A DNA stretch of 5,156 bases from Oscillospiraceae bacterium (GTDB lineage: Bacteria; Bacillota; Clostridia; Saccharofermentanales; Saccharofermentanaceae). Numbering within the stretch: position 1 is the stretch's first letter; each line of letters starts with the position of its first letter. The notes under the pieces are model-generated. The model was not told the DNA's origin. It made no database searches and saw only the letters and a list, made by a program, of their open reading frames with translations. The position numbers and the translations under genes are program-made. Location of the stretch: positions 1 through 5,156 of the forward strand of contig CACZPC010000300.1 in the NCBI GenBank assembly GCA_902782985.1, in the 5' to 3' direction. Of this stretch, positions 1-4,833 are shown one piece after another.

Positions 1-465
1 GACTCCGCCGTCATCTCCGACGGTCAGGAGCGCATATTCACCGTTTCTCAGAGCACCGGGATTCACAAACAGGATCCCGGTTTCTTTTTGGCAGAGATAT
101 CGATGGGTATGACCGAATATAACAATGTTACAGCCCTGCTCCTCAGCGGCATATGACAGGATGTCTGTCCGCGGTACGGAATATCTGTGACCGTGAGTCA
201 GCAGCACCTTATTATTGCCTTCGATATCAAAGACTGCCAGAGGCCGCAATGTACCAGCGGCGGGGGAATAGGCGTCACAGTTGCCCGCGACGGCATAGAT
301 CGAGCAGTCCGGGATGCACGAACGGACCATATCGGCGATATCGTTCGGGTCAAGCTCCAGATCTCCCGCTATGATAATACCGTCGGCTTTCTTCTCGGCG
401 GCCAGGACTTTCATCAAAGACCCCGATCTTCCGTGGATATCGGAGCAGACGATATACTTACTCAT
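1..465 (-). CDS. YfcE/MJ0936-type metallophosphoesterase, C-terminus cut by window edge
   Basis: This is a calcineurin-like phosphodiesterase of the small YfcE/MJ0936 family; 155 residues are visible, reading off the left edge with no stop. All family motifs are present in order: D9-x-H11, G34-D35, the GNCD block at 61-64, the THGH block at 90-93, GHTH at 118-121 and NPGA at 135-138. These supply the two-metal centre of the family. Relatives are about 155-185 residues long, so only a short tail is missing. There is no signal peptide or membrane segment, so it should be cytosolic. The ATG at 465-463 overlaps the stop of the upstream diguanylate cyclase gene (ATGA) and has an AGAGGTG Shine-Dalgarno 10 nt upstream, so the two genes are probably translationally coupled. 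Family members hydrolyse artificial phosphodiesters in vitro, but physiological substrates are mostly unknown, so I give no gene symbol or specific substrate. Confidence 0.88.
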   Translation of the reverse strand, partial: MSKYIVCSDIHGRSGSLMKVLAAEKKADGIIIAGDLELDPNDIADMVRSCIPDCSIYAVAGNCDAYSPAAGTLRPLAVFDIEGNNKVLLTHGHRYSVPRTDILSYAAEEQGCNIVIFGHTHRYLCQKETGILFVNPGALRNGEYALLTVGDDGGV

Positions 466-2312
466 CTGGGAGCTTCACCTCTGCCGGCCTTCTTGGTCTT
501 CTTTTCCAGATACATGGCCTTATCGGCTTTGTTCATACACTCCATGAGCATGCCCCATTCGCTTACCTCACAGGTGCCTATGCTGGCACTGAGCTTATAT
601 TCCGTTGTCCGTACGCTGTTGGCTTTCTTGATCTCGCTTCGGACCGCTCTTATAAACTGGCCTACGCGTCCGGGGTTATCGATTATAAGTACGGCTTCAA
701 ATTCGTCACCGCCCATCCTGGCGACAAACTCGTTGGGATTGATGGCGGCCGTTATGCAGTCGGCGACTCCCTTGATAGCTTCGTCTCCGGCGGCATGACC
801 GAATGTATCGTTGATATACTTCAGGCCGTCCATATCGATACTTGCAACGGCGATGCCGTACTTGTTCTTGCTGCTGTTGTCAAAGAGCGCGGATATCTTG
901 TTGTCGAATCCTCGTCTGTTGTACAGACCCGTCATCGCATCCTTGATGTAAAGGTCCATGATATCCTCTACCTCGAAAAGCTTGTTGTATAGAAGGATCC
1001 TGTTGATGGACTGACCGAATACGACCATTATCAGCTCGATCTTCTCGTCGATAAATTCCTCTACGCCCGGAGCGAATTCGCAGGCGCAGTATCCGTATAC
1101 TTCATTTCGATAATGGATCGGAAGATAGATGGTAAGTGACGAGTCGCTCTCGTAACCGAATCCGTCCGGAAGCAGCTGCGTATTGGGGAAGGGAATGCCC
1201 TCGATCACCGGATCGGATCCCTTCTTGGCATATCCGAAAAGCTCTCTGTCATTCTCTCTGTGTCTGCATATATAGCATGCACTGAATATATCGAAGCTGT
1301 TAAGATGACGAAGCGTGACATCCACGCATTTTTCGGTGGAGAGTGCATCCTCATAGTCCATGCTGATCAGGACAAATTCTCTCGATCTGTCCAGATTCAT
1401 CTTCTTGATGATCTCGAGCTGTCTGAAAGCTTCCTGTATGTCGTTCTGCCTTTCTCCGGTCTCCGTACTCTCTCTCTCGATCAGGCGTCCGGGTACATTG
1501 ATGTAGAAATCGACATTCTCACCTCTGAGGATCCTCTCGAGGGTGTCTATGGCCGTATCCGCCAGTGTCTGTTCGGATATATCGGAAGTAGTGAGCGACG
1601 GGATATGTACAGCCGATGATTCAAGGTTATCGACTCCGGAGATGAGGGTATCCTGCGGGATCTTGTAGCCTCTCATGATGAGCTCGTCCATCAGGGCTAT
1701 GGCCATATAGTCATTGGAGCAGATGATGGCCTTGGGAAGCGTACCGTCGGGCTTTATGAAGAAATCTGCCTGCTGAGGGGCCTGATCTATCCAGTAATTA
1801 CCGTGGAAGATCAGCTTTTCGTTGACCTTGCGTCCCGCCTCCTTCATGGCGTCCTCGAATCCCGCGCGTCTCTCGGTGGAATCAAGAAGATCATCACGAC
1901 CGGTCACAAAGCCTATGTCGTTACCTTCTACCTTGGAGATGACATGTGCAGCAATGTCATGCATGATCTGTCTGTTGTCGGGGACGATATTATAGAAACC
2001 GGCTTCGTCCGATCTGATGCTTATGATGGGGGGCAGGTCCTCGGCGCTGCTCAGGTTCTCTATGAGTTCCTTGTTCATACCGAAATGATTGAGCGTATCC
2101 GAGCAAAGTATTATTCCGTCGTAATCATAAAGCGGCGGGATCGAAAGGATGCTCTTAAGACCCTCTACATGGAGAGGGTTCATCGTGGGAACGGAACAGT
2201 TACCAAATATGTCAATGTTATGGTGGTGCTCTCTGGCTTTTATCTTCAGCTCTTGAATGATCGCGGCGGAATAGTCACGATACATATCGCCTATGAATGC
2301 ACATATCTTCAT
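462..2312 (-). CDS. Soluble diguanylate cyclase: LacI-type sugar-sensor + GAF-like + GGDEF domains
   Basis: The product is 616 residues and is predicted to make c-di-GMP from two GTP. Residues 1 to about 280 resemble the effector-binding half of LacI-family repressors: see the R-x-x-GF stretch near 148-153, the ICSNDYMAIAL stretch at 197-207, IPQDTLISGVDN at 218-229 and the PSLTT element at 238-242. No helix-turn-helix precedes this fold. Residues about 300-440 look GAF-like, but this part is less certain. The GGDEF domain begins at the D-x-x-TGLYNRRG block (458-468), has D493 in the DMDGLKYIND metal/substrate segment, and carries an intact GGDEF at 534-538. The inhibitory-site position usually occupied by RxxD reads NPNE (525-528), so product inhibition through that site is unlikely. 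There is no signal peptide or membrane segment, so it is cytosolic, unlike membrane-bound periplasmic sensors. The ATG is preceded by GGGGGTG at 7 nt. It is transcribed away from the sugar operon. The ligand is unknown. Confidence 0.9.
   Translation of the reverse strand: MKICAFIGDMYRDYSAAIIQELKIKAREHHHNIDIFGNCSVPTMNPLHVEGLKSILSIPPLYDYDGIILCSDTLNHFGMNKELIENLSSAEDLPPIISIRSDEAGFYNIVPDNRQIMHDIAAHVISKVEGNDIGFVTGRDDLLDSTERRAGFEDAMKEAGRKVNEKLIFHGNYWIDQAPQQADFFIKPDGTLPKAIICSNDYMAIALMDELIMRGYKIPQDTLISGVDNLESSAVHIPSLTTSDISEQTLADTAIDTLERILRGENVDFYINVPGRLIERESTETGERQNDIQEAFRQLEIIKKMNLDRSREFVLISMDYEDALSTEKCVDVTLRHLNSFDIFSACYICRHRENDRELFGYAKKGSDPVIEGIPFPNTQLLPDGFGYESDSSLTIYLPIHYRNEVYGYCACEFAPGVEEFIDEKIELIMVVFGQSINRILLYNKLFEVEDIMDLYIKDAMTGLYNRRGFDNKISALFDNSSKNKYGIAVASIDMDGLKYINDTFGHAAGDEAIKGVADCITAAINPNEFVARMGGDEFEAVLIIDNPGRVGQFIRAVRSEIKKANSVRTTEYKLSASIGTCEVSEWGMLMECMNKADKAMYLEKKTKKAGRGEAPR
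476..482 (-). promoter_or_regulatory. Shine-Dalgarno of the metallophosphoesterase gene, inside the upstream gene
   Basis: On the minus strand AGAGGTG lies 10 nt before the ATG at 465-463. It sits within the last codons of the diguanylate cyclase gene, which supports this start and independent or coupled re-initiation at the ATGA overlap. Confidence 0.6.
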
Positions 2313-2319
2313 TTTCCTG

Positions 2320-2326
2320 CACCCCC
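2320..2326 (-). promoter_or_regulatory. Shine-Dalgarno of the diguanylate cyclase gene
   Basis: On the minus strand GGGGGTG, a variant of the GGAGGTG consensus, ends 7 nt before the ATG at 2312-2310. It supports that start. An additional AGGA lies only 2 nt from the ATG and is too close to be the main site. Confidence 0.55.
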
Positions 2327-2332
2327 GTATAC

Positions 2333-2345
2333 AATATCGGATATT
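2333..2345. repeat. 13-bp perfect palindrome, candidate operator of the leftward genes
   Basis: AATATCGGATATT is a perfect inverted repeat of 6-bp arms around a single central G. It lies 21-33 nt upstream of the diguanylate cyclase ATG, right next to a TATACT box on the minus strand, so a bound protein would sit near the transcription start. The site is seen directly; its role as an operator is inference. Confidence 0.4.
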
Positions 2346-2348
2346 ATT

Positions 2349-2354
2349 AGTATA
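2349..2354 (-). promoter_or_regulatory. Possible -10 box of the leftward promoter
   Basis: The minus strand reads TATACT here, 5 of 6 matches to TATAAT, which would place the start of transcription near 2342 and give a leader of about 30 nt. The best -35-like hexamer, TTAACA (2380-2375 on the minus strand), is 20 nt away, longer than usual, so the assignment is weak. Confidence 0.25.
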
Positions 2355-2368
2355 AAGTGCTTAGTTGA

Positions 2369-2379
2369 ATAAAATGTTA
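2369..2379 (+). repeat. 11-bp direct repeat, copy 1
   Basis: ATAAAATGTTA occurs here and again identically at 2571-2581, 202 bp apart, one copy near each divergent gene. In such AT-rich DNA an exact 11-mer pair could still be chance. Confidence 0.4.
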
Positions 2380-2392
2380 ACTAGATTTAAAG

Positions 2393-2407
2393 ACTTGTTA
2401 TAACTTG
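2393..2407. repeat. ACTTG direct repeat with internal GTTATAAC palindrome
   Basis: ACTTGTTATAACTTG contains two ACTTG copies offset by 10 bp, one helical turn, and an 8-bp perfect palindrome GTTATAAC at 2397-2404. A second GTT/AAC palindrome, GTTAAC, lies 21 bp to the left at 2376-2381. This could be a regulator-binding patch; no protein can be assigned. Confidence 0.3.
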
Positions 2408-2548
2408 CTTCAGATAATAAAAATAGCAATATTTGTAAAGAAACCGACGGTGTGGTAAAAAGTTGAGTGAATTTTGAATGAAGTCTGAAAAATAACGGAT
2501 TTTAGGCGGAAAATGGTCTAATGTGTCCTGATAATCGTGCAGCAAGAT

Positions 2549-2577
2549 TTGCATAATTTAGGCATCTTGTATAAAAT
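2549..2577 (+). promoter_or_regulatory. Candidate sigma-A promoter of the sugar operon
   Basis: TTGCAT (2549-2554) and TAAAAT (2572-2577) are separated by 17 nt, the preferred spacing. The -10 matches TATAAT at 5 of 6 positions; the -35 matches TTGACA only at TTG. Transcription would start near 2584, giving an 86-88 nt leader before the kinase ATG. An alternative -10-like GATAAT at 2628-2633 has no -35 at a usable distance. Confidence 0.4.
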
Positions 2578-2581
2578 GTTA
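2571..2581 (+). repeat. 11-bp direct repeat, copy 2, over the predicted -10 box
   Basis: This is the second identical copy of ATAAAATGTTA (first at 2369-2379). It covers the predicted -10 hexamer of the rightward promoter, so part of the similarity may simply be shared promoter sequence. Confidence 0.4.
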
Positions 2582-2590
2582 TATTGAAAA

Positions 2591-2631
2591 TATCCAAAAT
2601 TGGGCATCGAAAAGAGCCTTTTTCTTGGATA
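2591..2631 (+). promoter_or_regulatory. Imperfect hairpin in the predicted leader of the sugar operon
   Basis: TATCCAA (2591-2597) pairs with TTGGATA (2625-2631). Moving inward, C2624 is bulged, A2598-A2599 pair with T2622-T2623, two U-U mismatches follow, then GGGC (2602-2605) pairs with GCCT (2616-2619, one G-U pair) around a 10-nt loop. It would form near the 5' end of the transcript and about 31 nt before the ribosome site. It could stabilise or regulate the message, or the arms could be a DNA operator. The inner stem is followed by a T run, but the stem is too weak to call a terminator. Confidence 0.35.
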
Positions 2632-2661
2632 ATATGTCGGTGTGACAAAAATAGGTATAGT

Positions 2662-2666
2662 GGAGG
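2662..2666 (+). promoter_or_regulatory. Shine-Dalgarno deciding the kinase start
   Basis: GGAGG ends 4 nt before the ATG at 2671. The frame stays open upstream to an ATG at 2584, but that codon has no ribosome site and would add 29 residues before the first strand of the kinase fold, so 2671 is the start. Confidence 0.8.
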
Positions 2667-2670
2667 AATT

Positions 2671-4158
2671 ATGAGATACATAGGCGTAGACCTCGGTACA
2701 TCAGCGGTTAAGCTCCTTCTCATGACAGGAGAGGGTGAGATCCTCAAGATCGTATCGAGAGAGTATCCCGTCAGCTTCCCCAAGAACGGCTGGTCCGAGC
2801 AGGATCCCGAGGATTGGTATAAGCAGACAGTAGACGGCATTAAGGAACTTGTTGCATCCACGGATGACGGCAAGATCGCAGGTATTTCCGTAGCAGGTCA
2901 GATGCACGGCCTCGTTACTCTGGACAGTGATGACAAGGTCATCAGAAAGGCTATCCTCTGGAACGACGGCAAATCCCAGGAAGAATCCGATTATCTGAAT
3001 AATGAGATCGGCAAGCATAAGCTCACGGAGCTTACGGGTAACATCTCATATGCGGGCTTTACGGCTCCCAAGATCCTCTGGATGCAGAAGAATGAGCCTG
3101 AGAACTTCAAGCGTATCAGCAAGATCATGCTTCCCAAGGATTACCTTACATATATGTTTACGGGCGTATGCGCTTCGGATCCTTCTGATGCATCCGGAAC
3201 GCTTTTTTATGACGTTAAGAACAGATGCTGGTCCAAGGAGATGTGCGATATCTTAGGCATCACCGAGGCTCAGCTCCCCAAGGTATTCGAGAGCTATGAG
3301 AAGGTCGGCGAGGTAAAGCCCGAGCTTTGCAAGGAACTTGGCATCACAAGTACATGTATCGTAGCTGCAGGTGCAGGCGATAACGCCGGTGCGGCAGTAG
3401 GTATGGGTATCGTAGGTGAGGGCAAGTGCAACATCTCCCTCGGTACATCCGGTACCGTATTCATCAGTTCGAATAACTTCAGCGAGGACTTCGAGAATCA
3501 CCTTCATTCATTTGCTCACTCTGACGGAGCTTACCATGTAATGGGCTGTATCTTAAGTGCCGCTTCCTGTAACAAGTGGTGGCTCGAGGAGATCTGCGAG
3601 ACAAATGATTACGGAAGAGAAGGCGGACTTATCAAGGAGGATAACCTCGGTAAGAACAGGATCTACTTCCTTCCTTACCTTATGGGTGAGAGATCTCCCA
3701 TCAATGATACAGATGCAAGATCCGCATTTGTAGGCATGAGCATGGATACCACAAGAGGTGAGATGACTCAGGCTGTATATGAGGGTGTATCCTTCGCACT
3801 CCGTGACTGCCTCGAGGCAGCTAAGGAGATGGGTATCGACGTTAAGGAATCCTGCGTATGCGGCGGCGGTTCCAAGAGTAAGATCTGGCTTAAGATCCTG
3901 TCCGATATCCTCGGTATCAGACTCAGTCAGACTGATAATACCGAAGGTCCTTCATTCGGTGCGGCTATCCTTGCCAGCGTTGCCAACGGCGAATATGCGA
4001 GCGTCAGCGAGGCTTGTTCCAAGCTCATCAAGGTAACACAGAGCGTTGACCCCGATGCCGAGCAGGTAAAGCTTTATGAAGAGAGATATCAGGAATATAA
4101 GAAGATATATCCTGCTCTTAAAGAAACATATGCGTTTATCGCCGGAAGGAGAGACTAA
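2671..4158 (+). CDS. xylB: Xylulokinase-like FGGY-family carbohydrate kinase
   Basis: The product (495 residues, a normal length for the family) is predicted to phosphorylate a ketose with ATP in the cytosol. Its N-terminus opens directly with the first ATPase-fold strand and phosphate loop (IGVDLGTS, 4-11). Q77-M78-H79-G80 matches the substrate-pocket GQMHG segment of xylulokinases. D237 in the GAGDN block is the expected catalytic base, SLGTSGT (256-262) contacts phosphate, and GGGSKSK (398-404) belongs to the C-terminal nucleotide lobe; the YEGVSFALRDCLE stretch (370-382) is typical FGGY. The start is fixed by GGAGG at 4 nt. Its stop overlaps the next ATG by 1 nt. Sequence character points to xylulokinase, but the neighbouring isomerase looks like the fucose/arabinose type, so L-fuculose, D-ribulose or another ketose is possible. 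The symbol names the closest family, not a proven substrate. Confidence 0.88.
   Translation: MRYIGVDLGTSAVKLLLMTGEGEILKIVSREYPVSFPKNGWSEQDPEDWYKQTVDGIKELVASTDDGKIAGISVAGQMHGLVTLDSDDKVIRKAILWNDGKSQEESDYLNNEIGKHKLTELTGNISYAGFTAPKILWMQKNEPENFKRISKIMLPKDYLTYMFTGVCASDPSDASGTLFYDVKNRCWSKEMCDILGITEAQLPKVFESYEKVGEVKPELCKELGITSTCIVAAGAGDNAGAAVGMGIVGEGKCNISLGTSGTVFISSNNFSEDFENHLHSFAHSDGAYHVMGCILSAASCNKWWLEEICETNDYGREGGLIKEDNLGKNRIYFLPYLMGERSPINDTDARSAFVGMSMDTTRGEMTQAVYEGVSFALRDCLEAAKEMGIDVKESCVCGGGSKSKIWLKILSDILGIRLSQTDNTEGPSFGAAILASVANGEYASVSEACSKLIKVTQSVDPDAEQVKLYEERYQEYKKIYPALKETYAFIAGRRD
4146..4151 (+). promoter_or_regulatory. Shine-Dalgarno of the DUF4867-type gene, inside the kinase gene
   Basis: AAGGAG lies in the last codons of the kinase and ends 6 nt before the ATG at 4158. 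Together with the TAATG stop/start overlap it supports coupled translation of the two genes. Confidence 0.75.
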
Positions 4159-4796
4159 TGAACATCATCAATGCTGAAGACAAGCGTTTCAGAAATTACG
4201 GCAGACTTATCACGGAAGTTGATTTTTCTCCCGTTGTAGAGGCTATGCAGTCTACGGCTATCCCCGAGAATGTCGTTTACGAGCCTTCTGTTGCCGCTCT
4301 TGAGGCAACAAGTGCTTTCGACAAGATCAGAGATATCTGCTATGGCGAGACTGATATCCAGATCGGTCATTGTATCGGTAAGAATACGCTCCTTAATGCT
4401 CTTGAATATCACAGGAGCTCGGAGATCAATATCTTTGCTACCGACGCTATCCTTCTTCTCGGCAAGAGAGAGGATATCGAGGAAGATAATACCTACGACA
4501 CATCCAAGGTAGAGGCTTTCTACTTCAAGAAGGGCATGGCTGCCGAGATCTATGCCAATACTCTTCACTATGCTCCCTGCTCTGCTAACCCCGAGGGATT
4601 CCTCGTAGGTGTAGTACTTCCCAAGGGCACGAATACAGAGCTCAAGATAGAGCACGCACCCGTAGCGGCCGGCAGCTACAATGAGGATTCTCTCATTACG
4701 GCAGTCAACAAGTGGCTTATCGCTCATCCCGATGCAGCAGGTGAGGCAGGTCACTTCATGGGCCTTAAGGGCGAGAACATCGACATCAGCAAATAA
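4158..4796 (+). CDS. DUF4867-type cupin-like protein of unknown function in a sugar operon
   Basis: The product is 212 residues with no signal peptide or membrane segment. I recognise it as resembling the DUF4867 family, which I associate with fucose-isomerase-like genes in Bacillota; this comes from memory and was not searched. The central part reads like a single cupin barrel: E83-x-H85-x3-E89 in the first motif, then strands with the short hydrophobic run ILLLG (98-102), then KKGMAAEIYANTLHYAPC (124-141) with E130 and H137 as the second motif. H85, E89 and H137 are candidate metal ligands, and the layout recalls ureidoglycolate lyase-like and sugar-isomerase cupins. Sitting between kinase and isomerase genes with coupled translation, it probably acts on the same sugar, for example as a mutarotase, epimerase or accessory isomerase. 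That role is inference. The start is set by AAGGAG at 6 nt. A long reading frame on the opposite strand is a shadow. Confidence 0.8.
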   Translation: MNIINAEDKRFRNYGRLITEVDFSPVVEAMQSTAIPENVVYEPSVAALEATSAFDKIRDICYGETDIQIGHCIGKNTLLNALEYHRSSEINIFATDAILLLGKREDIEEDNTYDTSKVEAFYFKKGMAAEIYANTLHYAPCSANPEGFLVGVVLPKGTNTELKIEHAPVAAGSYNEDSLITAVNKWLIAHPDAAGEAGHFMGLKGENIDISK

Positions 4797-4816
4797 TAAA
4801 AATTTACTATGGCATT

Positions 4817-4825
4817 AAAAGGAGG
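4817..4825 (+). promoter_or_regulatory. Shine-Dalgarno of the isomerase gene
   Basis: AAAAGGAGG ends 8 nt before the ATG at 4834, an excellent site. An ATG at 4809 is in another frame and stops after ten codons. The 37-nt gap from the previous gene holds no visible terminator, so the operon continues. Confidence 0.8.
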
Positions 4826-4833
4826 TTCACAAC

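Larger units (their letters stand above)
2313..2670. other. Divergent intergenic region (358 bp), regulatory, no gene seen
   Basis: This stretch separates the leftward signalling genes from the rightward sugar operon and is visibly richer in A and T than the genes around it. Both start codons face away from it, so it must hold both promoters. I see a plausible rightward promoter, a likely leader hairpin, a palindrome near the leftward start and several short direct repeats, listed separately. The part from about 2408 to 2545 shows nothing I can name. I looked for a catabolite-responsive element around each CG dinucleotide and found no good match. No open frame with a ribosome site is present. 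Confidence 0.8.

Noticed and set aside
187..798. 203-codon open frame on the plus strand across the phosphoesterase/cyclase junction
   Set aside because: It overlaps two well-supported minus-strand genes, including intact GGDEF and GHTH motifs, so it is a shadow.
1803..2372. 189-codon open frame on the plus strand opposite the cyclase sensor domain
   Set aside because: It is antisense to a clear LacI-like domain and shows no recognisable domain of its own.
2602..2624. GGGC-loop-GCC followed by a T run as a terminator or attenuator
   Set aside because: The inner stem is only three Watson-Crick pairs plus a G-U wobble, with a 10-nt loop, too weak for an intrinsic terminator. It is kept only as part of the larger leader hairpin.
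2628..2633. GATAAT as the -10 box of the rightward promoter
   Set aside because: It matches TATAAT at 5 of 6 bases, but no -35-like hexamer lies at 16-18 nt and it falls within the hairpin arm.
2584..2670. 29-residue N-terminal extension of the kinase from an ATG at 2584
   Set aside because: No ribosome site precedes it. The family normally begins at the first ATPase-fold strand, and GGAGG sits just before the ATG at 2671.
2313..2670. Catabolite-responsive element (CcpA site)
   Set aside because: I inspected the sequence around each CG dinucleotide in the region and none matched the TG...CG...CA pattern adequately.
4155..4754. 199-codon open frame on the minus strand opposite the DUF4867-type gene
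   Set aside because: It is fully antisense to a gene with a strong ribosome site and operon position, and its translation resembles no known family. It is a codon-bias shadow.
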